Shown in pieces: positions 47,818 to 59,828 of a stretch of DNA of 64,000 bases (position 1 is its first letter; each line of letters starts with the position of its first letter). The position numbers were made by a program, and so were the translations under genes. Source of the stretch: Magnolia sinica (Eukaryota; Streptophyta; Magnoliopsida; Magnoliales; Magnoliaceae); the NCBI RefSeq assembly GCF_029962835.1, contig NC_080588.1:16076001-16140000 (forward strand). Reading direction: 5' to 3'. Under the pieces are notes generated by a model. It did not search any database and was not told the origin of the DNA. It was given only the letters and a program-made list of their open reading frames with translations.

Positions 47818-50800
47818 AGAGTGTACTAGACCCCAGTGATATTCAGAGATGAGCTATATTGTTATGTGGATTCATATGAGGATTGGTATGCTTAAGTTGC
47901 ATCTCACATATGACATTGGCCACGTAGGCCTTGCATCGCATAGCCTTGGTATGGTCGACAACATTCATGCCTTGCATCGCATGGCCCTGGTATGGGTGGT
48001 AGCATTCATGCCTTGCATCACATAGCCTTGGTACAACTGACAGTATTCATGGACTTACCAGCATGTTTCCGCATTACTCTGATATTGCATACTTGGCACT
48101 TGCTTTACGCACACACTTACACCACCCTCTAAGCTTTCTATAAGCTTATCCACAATCGTTGCGTGCAAGTGATGCTAAAACGGTGCAACAACATTAAGAT
48201 TGGAAGGTGCAGCTTTCTTTTAGAGCTTTTGATATTAATATTGTATTTCCCTTATACATTGTATTTAAAGTTTTTATTTATAGTAGAAATATGATAATGT
48301 TGTTGGTTGTTGTTTGTGGGTTATGCTTATAGTTATGCTTCTTACAAGATATATGTACGTTGGAAATCCTCCTTTTAAGATCCCAGGATCGGAACCTGGC
48401 ATATGGGTGCCAAGAGCTGAGAATGGGATGCTACGGAGGCTGTCGGCACCGAATTCAGCGATCAAAAATTTTGTGAGCCCGGTTTCCGAGTCTGGGGCGT
48501 GATAGTCTAATTGCTTGACGTGAAGCCCAATTGATGTTTGTGTTTTATCCACATTGTCCAATAATGTGGGGCTTGTCTCTAATGTATGAATTGCATTGAC
48601 ATGCCAATAGGCTCACCATGATGTATATGTTTTATTCACGTAACACGCCACCATGATGTATGTGTTTTATTGAGTAGTGTGGAGCCCACCTTTATGCATG
48701 TGTTTATTCATGCAATGTGAACATGATATATGTGTTTAAATTATATAGTTCATGTTGTATTACTCATGAGGCATGCCAAGATATATATGTACATACAATG
48801 AGGCCTGTGAGGCATGCTAAGATATATGTGTACATACTGTGATGTCCGTCAAGTTGTATATGTATGTGCCATGAGACTTATAAAGCCATTAAATTCATCT
48901 GGTGTGTATGTATGCACCGTGAGGCCCATTACGTGAGACTGATAAGTTATAAGCGATGCTTAAAGTGGTAATTAAGATTGATGATTAACCATAAAAATGA
49001 CACGCAGATTAGTAGCTTGATGTATTTGTTATCCCCACTATCCATCCATTTATGGTCCATGTGGGTCATGGCCATCTCTCTCAGTTTCATCCATTTTTAG
49101 GACCCCATTTGGATGAGTTTTGGGCCAATTGCCCAGGCCCATATATTCATCTACCCTTAGGACGGTCGCGCCCATTGGACAACTGCTGGACTTTCGTTCT
49201 AGCAGCATGGTCCACCTGTTTTATGTGTGTAATCCAGTCCTCCCACCTGGCGGGACCCCATAGAGATATATGTGGGCCACCAGGGAACATATACCTAATT
49301 TATATTATTTATTGTTGGGCTCCAGCAGCTCAGAAATAGGTGGGCTGGAAATTCAATAGTAGGCCCAAACTGGCTAGCCCTAATAGCCTGTTTTGGGATA
49401 GCATGGCCCACAAGATTATGGATGGATTATGCATATAAGATTGTCATTGTCTGAAATGTCTTTGGGTTTCTTTCATGTTTACTTGGAGGCCCACCTCAAT
49501 TGGATTTTATTTTGGATATATGTTCATAGTTTTGGTTGGACTTTGTAGGCCCATTTATCTTAGAATCTTCTAGTTAGGTCCCTAGACCTTTGGGCCTGTA
49601 TCTCACTACTTATTGTGATGGGTTTGAGGGCCATAATGTGCAAGTAGTTGGGCCCTTGGTTGCCCACCAAATGACCTTATACTTGGGCCAAGTTGTGAGG
49701 CCCAACTCACTTGGATACAGCATAGAAATTGCCATATGATTGGATTATCGGGCTACCCACTAGGTCCACCACAATATGTGGATTTGTGACCTTTATGGTT
49801 GGGCCCAAACCTCGCTTAAGGGCCCACCATATTGCTTATGAGTTGGGCTTTGAGTATAGCCCACTAGGCCATGGATTGCCTTAGGCCCTAGGCCTTACTT
49901 CATATTTGAGTATTAGTGGGCTGCCCTTTTAGGACCCAGTTAAGGTTAGATGTCCTCCTTGGTGGCCCTAAGGTAGGCTCATGGGGCTTTTATAGGTGGT
50001 TGAAGGCCCACCTTAGACCCTTGATAGGATCGCTTATTCCTTTAGGCCTATATATAACCCTTCTTTGCCTTGTGGGCTACCCCAAAGTATTGGGCCCCCA
50101 CTAAAGGTTTGATCCTTAGATTAATTGTCTAAGTACCTAGACTTGATTCCCTCCTTGGGAAGGAGGAGTATGTTCTAAGTTATCATCGCCATATGGCACA
50201 CCCTCATGACCTATATGCGTCATTGAGTGACTGGATTGCATTTATGTCTAGGCATTGGGTTGTTATGATATAGGGATGGAGTTCCCTTCTTGTGCACATT
50301 GAGTGCTTGGAGGTAGTGCATGATTGGTGTGCGTGACTCATGCATCTGGCATCGCATCTCATGGACATTATCGCCCTTGCTTCATCAGGGCCTTACCTCC
50401 ACTGGTATATTTGTAGATAGCTATATGTGAACACCGAAAATATATTATTTGAGCATTTGGGTGCATAGAATATCCCTGGGTGAAAGCCCCTAAACCTTCA
50501 AGGTACCTAGAAGACGCTTCAACGCTGTGACCGAGTGAAAATCATGAGCGCCCAAGTGCCTTACATCGTTAGGCTATTTCTCCCACTGTCATGTAGTTAG
50601 TCGAGATGGAATGTGTCCTTTTCCGCCTGAGTGAGAAGGCATGGCTAGGTTGAGTCTGACTATCTCGTGAATGGGTCTACTACCGTCGAGCCTTACTGGT
50701 GATTGGTTGTTCATAGGCAGGTAGTGTAGTCTCTTATGCTCATTGATTGTGCGGTCTTGACAACGGCAGTCATCTTGTAGTGTATCAGACCTTGGTGATA

Positions 50801-53800
50801 TTCTTTATGATGGAACTGTATTGGATATGTGGTCTGGTTATAAGCATTGACATCACTTTGCATTGATTGGTGTCGGTTGTATAAGCCTTGTTGCATTGCA
50901 TAGCCTTGGTATGACTTCCTTCATTCATAGCTTAACCTTGGTAAGGCTAGTTCTATTGGCATTAATCATGTTTTCCCTTCTGTATCTCCTATCTGCACAC
51001 TATTGTCATACACTTTCACCACCCTCTAAACTTTTTATAAGCTTATGCACGATTGACGCGTGTAGGAGATCCTAGGTCGGCGTCGTAGTGACAGAGCTTG
51101 GATAGGAGTTGATTTGAGGACCTGTGTTGTAGATCTTCTTTCCTTCTTCTTTTGTCATCAGATGTATTTCATTTCAGCCTTGTACTTGAAAAGTTCAAAT
51201 TCATAGTGGATTTTGCAATATGTGCCTTTGTTATCCCTGAGATTTACTTGCTATGATCTTGGGTATGTTCGTATTGGGATGGATATACAGTTATGAAAAT
51301 CCTCATTGTAGGATCCCAGGATCGGAATGTCATGCCCCAGACTCAGTAAACGGACTCACAAGGAACCCGATGGCCGGTTCTGGCCACAACAACCTCCGTA
51401 GTACCCCATTCTCAGTTCCTGAGGCAGGTTCCGATCCTAGGATGCTACAAGGAGGATTTTCATACCCAAGATCACAGCAAGTATATCTGAGAATAACAAA
51501 GGGCATACATCACAAAATCCACTAAGAATTTAAACTTTTATAAGTTTACATTAGGCCCAAAAGGACATACATCAAATATTAGGAAAAGAGAGAAAAGTCA
51601 GCAACACTAGGTCTTCAAGCTCAGCTCTAATCCACACTCCACCGCTCTATGACACCTGCCTAGGATCACCTGCATGCATCAATCGTGCATAAGCTTATAG
51701 AAGCTTAAAGGGTGGTGAAAGTGTGTGTCAATGGTGCACAGAAGAATAGTAGGAGGTACACGAAAAAAATATGCTCAATGAGAATATTACTACCCTTACC
51801 AAGGCTTATCATGAATACCATACAATGAGTACTAGATGTCATACCAAGGCAGTTCATGAAGGGGGCTTACACATCCAATGCTAATGCGATGCAAGTAATG
51901 CCAGTTCTCATATCCAATCCACATATCAAATACATTTCCAGTCATAAGGAAATCACCGGGGTCCATTACACTACTAAATGACTGCCGCTCTACAGACCCA
52001 CACAGTCAAACGGGCATAAGTGACCTCACTATCTGCCTGTAAATAGCTAATCACCAACAAGGCCTGACCGTAGTGAACCCATTTCACGAGCTGGTCAGAC
52101 TCAGCCTAATAATGCCCTCCATCACAGGTGGATAAGGCCACATCCCTATCCAACTGAGTACACGATAGTGGGAGTCACGACCTACAAGTGTAAGGCCCTA
52201 GTGCGCTCATGTTTCCACCCAGTCATGGCATTGGAGTAGATCCTTAGTACCATGGAAGTTTTGAAAATTTCACCCATAGGCATCCTATGCACCTGGTATG
52301 CTTAAACATCATTTTCAGTGTCCACACGTCCAGCCATCCACAAATATCCCTGTTGAGGTAAAGCCCCTGATGAAGCGATGGCGAATGTCGATCATACTAT
52401 GCAATGTTAGATGCATGAATCACACAAACAGCCATGCATCATACATAAACATCCAACGTGCTCAAGAGGGAAAAACTCTATCCCTCACAATATCCTGTCT
52501 AATGGCATAACCATGACCAATCATTTCTCAGCCAAGCATACATATGATGCGTATGAGAGTGGGCCATGAAGATGAATAAGAAATGCCAATGCGATGAAGA
52601 TGTTCTCCCCTCCTCATTAGTAGGGTCTAGGTACTTAGACCGTTTCTCAAAAGGAATGCAACCTCAATGGGGACCCAATAGCTTGGGGTAGCCCACGAGA
52701 CTAGATGGATAATAGCATGGGCCTAGCAATGGTCTATGGTGAACCTTTAACCACCCATAAAAGCAAGAATGGGCCTAACAAGGGCCTAGAAGGGCATATC
52801 AAGGTGGGCATTCAACCACCATTGTCCCCTAAAGGTGGCTTAATAATAATCTATCAAGGATCAAGGCCCGTGGCCCGAGCATCACCATAAGAAAGAGATG
52901 GGCAGCTATATACATATATATACATCACATGTTGGGCCTCGATAAAGTGGCCCAAGGCTACACATAATTCATAGGCCCAATAGGGGCAATATATAGCCAA
53001 ATCCACATGCAATAATATGGGCCCATAAGGAAGGTTAGGGCCCAAACATAAGGGCTACCAAGTCCATACATTGTGGTGGGCATAGTGGGTAGCCCATTAC
53101 TCTAACACAAGGGCGAGAATCATATTCAAGATAAGCAAGTTGGACCTTACAACCTAGCCCAAGAATTTAGTTATTTTGGTGGAAAACCGAGGGCCTAACC
53201 ACTCATACATTCCAGCCCAATAGCCCAACAGAATACCATGGAGAATACAGCCCAAGAATCCACTGAGCCTATCTAAAGGGTTCTAGCTCATTTGGGCTTA
53301 CAAGGAGTCCAAAAATCTGGTTACATATAAATACCCATATAGCCCAAACAAGGTAAGCCTTAACGATACATTAATTAAATCCAAAATTTAGGGTGTAAAG
53401 GTATGAATTATCCTACAAAATTCTCACAATATGGTGGGTTATACAACACATCTAGGTGGGCCCACAAGGTAGGCTGGAGGGCTAGCCAAGGCTGGATGCC
53501 CAGCCTGGGCATCCCTGCCTGATGAGCCACTCTAGGCTGTACCACCAGCAGTACAAGGGCCTGATGGCTCTAAAATTTTATGGGGTGATACTTTCATAGG
53601 TGGGACATGCTCCCATAAAATTTTTAAATTTTTAGACACCTAAAATATTTTAATTAATTTAAATAAAATGGTCTATCCAGAAAATTGGACTGACCTAGAT
53701 GTCCCAACATGGTGGGCCAATCCGGCCCTTGCCATGGTGTGTACAAGGGTCTACTGGCCCCAAATATTTTTAGGTGGGTCCCACCATGGGTAGGCCACAT

Positions 53801-54252
53801 CCCTGTAAATTTTCATAATTTTTAAACACCTAAAAGTATTTTAATAAATTTCAGAATTCCAACCTATCCAGGGTGGAATGCTGCTGGAAAAATAGTTATC
53901 CACTGTCCTAAATTTGGGTCATCGAAATGGGTGGGTTTTGAGCCTCCAAATTTCCTGAAATTTGGGTCCAAGGTCCCTCATCATACTTACAACAAGGTGG
54001 GACCTAGAAATATGGCCCACCTTCTGAGAAAATATTTTTAAAATTTTATTTTTTATGGAACCATGCTTCTGGACTGCACAGCAAGAATTTCTAGCAGCCC
54101 ACTATGTTGGCCCACCCTTTTGGATGCCCAAATGGGGTCCATTGGCCTTAAAATTTTGCAGATAGGTCCTACCATGGGTGGGGCACCTATCTGAAATATT
54201 TTAAAATTCTGCGTAGCAGGCGCTAGGCGAGGACCCGCAGTCAACGACCGGT

Positions 54253-54930
54253 GGAATCGTTGAGGGTATTCTTCTTATTTCTACTTGTGTTGCTCATGTT
54301 TTATTTGATTCTGGCACTTTCCATTCTTTTGTGGCCTAGCAGTTTTACCGATCGACCAGTATTCCATCAGAGTTCGTGTCTGAGGCCTTAACTGTTTCGA
54401 CTCCCATTGAGAAGTTTGTGGTATTGACCCGTCGCTGCCCTTCTTGCCCGGTGTTGGTGGGCGAGATGTTCCTTCTTGCCGATCTGTTCGTGATGCCGAA
54501 GACAGGATTTGATGTTATTTTGGGTATGGACTGGCTTGCAGAGTATAGTGTTGTCTTAAACTGTGCCGCGAGGAGAGTTACATTTCATATTCCAGGCTTG
54601 TCAGTATTCCAGTTCATCGCTGAGCCCAGAGTGGAGCCGTTATCTAGTTTCATGGTTTCGAACATTGAGGATTTTGTGGTAGAGAGTATTGAGCAGTTGC
54701 CAGTTGTTTGTGAGTATCTGGATGTGTTTCAGGAGATTCCGAGTTTGCCGCCACATCAGCAGGTAGAGTTCAAGATTGATTTGGTGCCTGGTACCGCACC
54801 TATCTCAAAAGCCCCCTATCGGATGGCACCGTTGGAGTTGAGGAAATTGCAGGAGCAGTTGGATGAGCTCCAGGAGTTAGGTTTTATTCATCCCAGCAGT
54901 TTGCCTTGGGGAGCCCGGTATTGTTTGTGA
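54253..54930 (+). pseudogene. pol: Gypsy F protease and N-terminal reverse transcriptase
   Basis: The protease active-site region D-S-G-T-F-H-S-F is at about 54308-54333, just before the stop at 54340. The open frame from 54376 contains the VILGMDWLAEY motif and the linker to RT, with [11 protein letters not shown] and GFIHPSS, then breaks at about 54918 through a small deletion in the [13 protein letters not shown] region. Substrate would be the element's own polyprotein. Decayed. Confidence 0.85.
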
Positions 54931-55730
54931 AGAAGAAGGATGGTTCGTTGCGGCTGGTGGACTATCACGAGCTCAACAGAGTCACCATTGAGAACTGATA
55001 CCCGCTTCCCTGTATTGATGATCTATTCGATCAGTTACAGGGTACAAAGTATTTTTCTAAGATCGACTTGCGTTCTAGTTACCATTAGATTCAGGTCCGA
55101 GAGGAGGACATTACGAAGACAGTTTTTCGGACACGTTATAGTCACTTTGAGTTTCTGGTCATGTCGTTCGGACTGACCAATGCGTCCACCATATTCATAC
55201 ATCTGATGAACGAGATTTTTCGACCGTTCCTCGATCAGTTCGTGGTGGTATTCATTGATGATATTCTTGTATATTCGAGGACCCGAGAGGACCATGCTGA
55301 GTACCTGCAGATTGTGCTTGAGACCCTCTATGCCCACCAGCTGTATGCGAAGTTGGAGAAGTATGAGTTTTGGCAAGAAGAGATAAAGTTCCTCAGTCAC
55401 GTGGTGACGAGGGAGGGTGTCGTTGTGGACCATTTGAAGGTTAAAGCAGTGCGTCAGTGGGGCCAGCCCATGAACGCGTCCGAGATCCGTAATTTCCTTG
55501 GTCTAGCTGGATATTACCGACAGTTTATCGAAGGATTCTCCCGTATTGCTACACCGCTGACCCGGTTGTCGCGGAAGGGCGTCGAGTTCGTCTGGAGTGA
55601 TGCCTGCAAAGAGGCATTTAAGGAGTTGAAGGACCGCCTCACGTCCGCTCTTGTTCTCACTCTTCCTGATGGGAGTGAGGGTTTTGTTATTTTCACCAAT
55701 GCCTCTAGAGTTAGTTGGGTACTTTACTGA
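54919..55730 (+). pseudogene. pol: Gypsy F reverse transcriptase core and connection
   Basis: After the shift, RT continues with stops near 54997 (TGA) and 55087 (TAG), both in the segment equivalent to 38200-38330 of D. The frame 55161-55730 then carries MSFGLTNA, the catalytic FIDD box (about 55252-55263), the thumb and the NFLGLAGYYR motif, and ends in the RNase H start. The motif expected as T-D-A-S reads T-N-A-S (about 55695-55706), so the first RNase H aspartate is lost. A shift at about 55720 follows. Confidence 0.88.
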
Positions 55731-56068
55731 TGTAGCACGGGAAGCCAGTGGCGTATGCCTCATGTCAGCTCAAGGTCCATGAGCTGAACTACCCCACCCA
55801 TGATTTGGAGCTCGCAGCAGTCGTCTTCGCTCTGAAGGTGTGGAGGCATTATCTATATGGGGTCAGGTTCGAGCTATTCTCGAATCATAAGAGCTTGAAG
55901 TATCTATTTTCACAGTCTGAGTTGAACCTGCGACAGAGACGATGGATGGAGCTATTGAAAGACTATGATTTTGACCTTCAGTACCATCCGGACAAGGCGA
56001 ACGTGGTGGCGGATGTGCTCAGCCGTCAGCCACGAGGCCTGGTGGCACAGATGATGGTGCATGAGTGA
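55731..56068 (+). pseudogene. pol: Gypsy F RNase H
   Basis: The frame from 55748 has the RNase H core: [10 protein letters not shown] with the catalytic glutamate (about 55809), the segment normally T/S-D-H-K-S-L reading S-N-H-K-S-L (about 55881), and the ADVLSRQ end motif (56010-56030). With T-N-A-S upstream, two of the expected aspartates are asparagine, so the domain would be catalytically dead even if expressed. Confidence 0.85.
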
Positions 56069-57028
56069 AAGATGCTCTAAGATGTTTTAAAGTTTGACTT
56101 TGAGTTCAACCTGTAGTCTTCCATTGTTCAGCTTTTGAGCTTATCGATTCAACCCTCTTTGGTAGCTAGGGTGATCGAAGCTCAGTAGATGGACGAGTCA
56201 CTTCAGGAATACCGAGCAGAGGCCACCTCTGTGGAGCAGTTAGACTGGCAGATTGGTTCCGATGGTGGATTACACTTTAGAGGCCGATCATGTGTCCCGG
56301 ACGTGCCAGAGTTGTCTCATGATCTGATGACCGAGGCACACCAATCGAGACTTACTATTCACCCGGGCTCCATGAAGATGTATCGTGATATGAGGAGGCA
56401 GTACTTCTGGTAGGAGATGAAGCGCCAGATTACGAGTTTTGTGGCCGAGTGTGACACATGCTAGCATGTCAAGGCCGATCATCAAAGACCCCCTAGTCCC
56501 TTGCAGCCGTTGAGCATTCCAGAGTGGAAGTGGGAGCACGTATCGATGGACTTCATCGCAGGTTTGTTGAGGACTCAGTGCGGTCACGACACCATCTGGG
56601 TTATCGTTGATCATCTGACGAAGTTGGCTCATTTCATTCCAGTGCGTGCTTCCTGGTCGATGGACCAGCTTGCAAAGGTGTTCATTGAGGAGATTGTGAG
56701 ACTGCACAGTGTCCTAGTTTTGATCTTTTTAGACCGAGACTCCAGAATTACATCTCAGTTTTGGAGGAGTTTCCAACAGGTGTTAGGGGTCACTTTGCAT
56801 CTCAACACCACTTATCATCCGCAGACGGATGGGCAGACCGAAAGGGTCAACCAGATCCTTGAGGATATGCTCAGGGCTTGTGTGATCGACTTTGCGGGCA
56901 GTTGGGATGAGCATATGCGCCTCGTCGAGTTCGCATACAACAACAACTATCAGGCGACTATCGGCATGGCTCCTTTGAGGCACTCTATGGTAGACCGTGC
57001 AAATCTCCTAGTTGTTAGACCAAGGTAA
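56069..57028 (+). pseudogene. pol: Gypsy F integrase
   Basis: The HHCC zinc-binding part lies at 56330-56465: two histidines in EAHQS and IHPGS, and CDTC followed at once by a TAG stop (56463). The catalytic core in frame 56501-57028 retains D,D,E: MDFIAG (about 56549), LDRDSR (about 56728) and GQTERVNQ (about 56835). The stop at 56413, the stop at 56463 and another after 57026 break the frame. The core is otherwise well kept. Confidence 0.88.
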
Positions 57029-57591
57029 GAGAGCATTGTCTCTTAGGTCCCGAGCTTGTACAACAGACATCAAAGGTTATTGATGTTATCAGGCAGAGGA
57101 TGTGCACTGCTCAGAGCCGGCAGAAGAATTTTGCTGATCGTCAGCGTCGACCCTTCGAGTTTGTAGTCGGGGACATGGTGTATCTCAAAGTCTCGCCCAT
57201 GAAGTGCGTGGTTCGCTTTGGTGTGAAAGGCAAGCTCTTCCCGAGATTTATTAGACCTTTTGAGATTACACGACGCTTGGGAGCTGTGGCCTATAGGCTT
57301 ACCTTACCTCCTGAGTTGTCCATGATCCACGATGTATTTCATGTCTCTATGTTACGGAAATGTGGGTCGGACACTATTCCCGTGATTGATTGGCAGTCAC
57401 TTGAGGTCCGTGAAGATGCTTCCTACATTGAGCAACCGATTCGTATTCTTGATCGGAAGGAGCAGGTCCTCAGGACTAAGGTCATTCCCTTGGTGAAAGT
57501 GCAATGGAGTCATCATTCGGAGGCTGAGGCATCTTGGGAACCTGAGGCCGAGATTAAAGAGTGTTATCCCCATTTATTCAATGATTGATTG
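57029..57591 (+). pseudogene. pol: Gypsy F integrase C-terminus and chromodomain
   Basis: The frame 57100-57588 (162 codons) starts with the basic SRQKNFADRQRR segment, then GDMVYLKVSPMK and the GKLFPRFIRPFEI motif of the Gypsy integrase C-terminal domain, and finishes with YIEQPIRILDRKEQVLR, PLVKVQWSHHS, ASWEPEAE and YPHLF. That last block is the chromodomain typical of Tekay/Del elements, which is thought to direct insertion to heterochromatin. Intact in itself but cut off from the rest of pol. Confidence 0.88.
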
Positions 57592-57718
57592 CTTGTATTA
57601 CTTGCATTGCCTTCTCTTGATTGACGATTGATATATATATATATAATGATGTTTATGCATTTTATTGCCTCAATTTTGTCAATTTCGAGGACAAAATTTC
57701 TTTGTTGGTGGAGAGAAT
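57592..57718 (+). other. Gypsy F 3' leader-in to the LTR
   Basis: Contains a short (TA)n run (57632-57645) and a TTTCGAGGACAAAATTTCTT motif like the TTTCAAGGATGAAATTTTTA of element D (38941). The polypurine stretch before TGTGAGACC is weak (GGTGGAGAGAATTG). Confidence 0.55.
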
Positions 57719-58731
57719 TGTGAGACCCGACCTGAGTTCGCATGTGTGCATGTGTGTGTGAGTAAGCATTTCATTTATTTAGGTCCCACAGTCCTACCAG
57801 TCAAATTTCGGTGACCCGCGACCTTCTGGTAGTGTTTGCGGTCATCCTTGAGTTCGGTCACGTAGACCCGACTCGGATCGACTCGAAAACTATGCCATTG
57901 CGATCGCATCGTCGTTGCGGTTCCAATGACGAGTCTTCTGCGTCCATCCGATGTATAGATCATAAGTTGTGTGTATCTCATGTTATAGCCCTTGATCATG
58001 ATCGCATGGAATTCCTGTGAGACCTGACCCAAGTTCGCATGTGTGCATGTGTGTGTGTGAGTATGCATCTCATGTATTTTAGTCCCGCGGTCCTACCGGT
58101 CAATCATCTACCCTCTCTAACCAATTGCTTCCCTACTTGCAATCATCTCCCCTCTAGCAATTGGTTAGAGAGGGGAGATGATTACAAGTAGGGAGTTGCA
58201 ACCAAAGTTTTAGGTTGAATAGGTTAGTAGGCATATAAGTGGTGTTTGGGTGGTGGGTAGTGTAGGTTATGGAATTTTGGGTGGGGTTGGGTAGTGTGTG
58301 TTAAAACTTATGCATTAAGGATGGGACCATCTAGGAAAACGTGCACACCACTCCTAGGTGTTGGGTAGTGTGTTGAAACTTATGCATTAGGGATGGGACC
58401 ATATAGGAAAATGTGCACACCGCTCCTATGTGGGTCATGCGATCATGATCAAGGGCTATAACATGAGATACACACAACTTATGATCTGTACATCGGATAG
58501 ATGCATAAGACTCATCGTTGGAACCGCAACGACGATGCGATCGCAATGGCATAGTTTTCGGGTCGATCCGAGTCGAGTCTACGTGACCGAACTCAAGAAT
58601 GACTGCAAACACTACCGGAAGGTTGCAGGTCACCGAAATTTGACCGGTAGGACTGTGGGACCCAAATAAATGAAATACATATTCACACACAAACACACAT
58701 GCACACATGCAAACTTAGGTCGGGTCTCACA
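57719..58731. repeat. Head-to-head LTR starts forming a large inverted repeat
   Basis: 57719-58016 is the plus-strand LTR start of F. 58017-58101 is a second plus-strand LTR start (TGTGAGACCTGACC). About 58150-58731 is the minus-strand start of LTR C. 57719-58016 and 58433-58731 are long inverted copies. A small inner inverted repeat (CCTCTCTAACCAATTG around 58110 and CAATTGGTTAGAGAGG around 58159) sits at the junction. Confidence 0.78.
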
Positions 58732-59477
58732 CGAAACCTGCCTTAGGAGCCGAGAATGGGGTACTAAGGAGGCTGTTGCGGCAAGAATTAGCCATCGGGT
58801 TCCATGTGAGTCCGGTTACCAAGTCTGGGGCGTGATAATTATAAACACTTCCAATAACCCACTTATCCAATAACTAGTGTGAATAATAGATAATACAGGT
58901 GATTTAAGATTAATATAAAATCATTAACTTAAACGATATAGTTGATATGACCTGCTTTTGATAGATTATGATTACATAAATAGTTTCTTTTTTAATAATT
59001 AGTTGTTATCATTGAATTCATGGCTTCTAAAATAAATAATGATAATCAGCTTAATCGGAAGCTTTTATAACCCTAAAAATATTAAATAATAAACATTCAA
59101 TTTTTATTTTTTCCTATAAAGCTATTTATTTTAGTATTTTATTTGCCTCATTTTTAAGGTAATACCTTAAAATGAACTGGCCAAATAGATTAACAGTATG
59201 GATGTTACAATAATAAAGAAGTAGCCCCCCACTGATGTACGGGTGAAAATGAAAGAAAGTTAAATGCAATGACTTCGTGCGTTGGATGTTCGAGAAGTAA
59301 AACAGTAAAAAAACATTATTTCACCTGTGATATGAATATCCTTACTAATGTTAACTCTTAATTACTTTTTGTAACATAATTTAAATTAGAAAAATATTTT
59401 CAAACTAAAGGTTAAGTAGTTTTAAAAGATTAGTTCGAAGGTAAGTGATTATCGGTTTATAATAAAACCCTACACGG

Positions 59478-59478
<1 letters not shown>

Positions 59479-59571
<93 letters not shown>

Positions 59572-59588
59572 ACACACACACACACACC
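59479..59588. repeat. Long (TA)n followed by (CA)n microsatellite
   Basis: About 45 uninterrupted TA repeats (59479-59568), then AA and about nine CA repeats. Perfect self-complementarity could extrude a cruciform. Confidence 0.97.
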
Positions 59589-59787
59589 AGTGAATGATAC
59601 TATTTGTAAATAACATATAACAACAATTAATTAGTAGATAATAATACTAAGACTATGAATGTCTATATAATTATAGTATCAGAAGTGTTATATTAATTAT
59701 ACGACATAATAATAATATTTTTGTAATAATTTTTATTATAATAATATATATAATAACCAATCATGCTTTAATTATTATTAATTATTA

Positions 59788-59790
<3 letters not shown>

Positions 59791-59822
<32 letters not shown>
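59791..59822. repeat. (AT)n microsatellite
   Basis: About 16 AT repeats. Confidence 0.95.

Positions 59823-59828
<6 letters not shown>

Larger units (their letters stand above)
20063..48504 (+). mobile_element. Solo Gypsy LTR (B), split by three younger insertions
   Basis: It begins TGTAAGGCATG at 20063 and ends TCTGGGGCGTGATA at 48504, flanked by a perfect 5-bp duplication GTCTA (20058-20062 and 48505-48509). With the three insertions and their duplications removed, the four parts (20063-22318, 31210-31983, 43241-43433, 47823-48504) total about 3.9 kb and align in order with the 4.0-4.3 kb LTRs of element D. No primer-binding site or internal region belongs to it, so it is a solo LTR left by LTR-LTR recombination. 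Confidence 0.85.
54215..57718 (+). mobile_element. Gypsy chromovirus internal fragment F (protease to chromodomain)
   Basis: It starts abruptly at about 54215 in sequence matching the protease start of element D (GGACCCGCAGTC, compare 37448) and continues through RT, RNase H, integrase and chromodomain to an LTR start at 57719. The 5' LTR, gag and first protease residues are missing. Presence of a C-terminal chromodomain places it in the chromovirus branch, most likely Tekay/Del. Confidence 0.82.
51328..58731 (-). mobile_element. Minus-strand Gypsy LTR C, split by an internal Gypsy fragment
   Basis: On the minus strand it starts TGTGAGACCCGACC at 58731 and ends CTGGGGCATGACA at 51328. It lies within LTR A, with 5-bp flanks CGGAA (51323-51327) and CGAAA (58732-58736) that differ at one base, as expected of an aged target duplication. 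The 3' part (51328-54214) includes the inverted conserved TATA block (51680-51735) and repeats of the same family. The 5' part is about 58150-58731. The middle is replaced by plus-strand Gypsy sequence. No primer site of its own was found, so it is probably a solo LTR. Confidence 0.68.
18240..58837 (+). mobile_element. Outermost Gypsy-type LTR (A), interrupted by nested insertions
   Basis: The pieces 18240-20062, 48505-51327 and 58732-58837 read as one LTR of the long-LTR family when the insertions are removed. Evidence: the flank before LTR B continues into 48510; the break at 51327 (GGATCGGAA) resumes at 58732 (CGAAACCTGCC...GCCGAGAATGGGG) in the order seen in the LTR at 43105-43235. The right end is GGGGCGTGATA at 58837. 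The usual ~300-bp LTR start (TGTCAGG/TGTGAGACC block) is absent near 18240, so the left end is truncated or diverged and 18240 is only approximate. No PBS follows 58837, so it is a solo or truncated LTR. It contains many copies of a CCACCATGATGTATG-type unit. Confidence 0.6.

Noticed and set aside
59405-59587. Open frame encoding alternating Tyr-Ile
   Set aside because: Pure translation of the (TA)n microsatellite.
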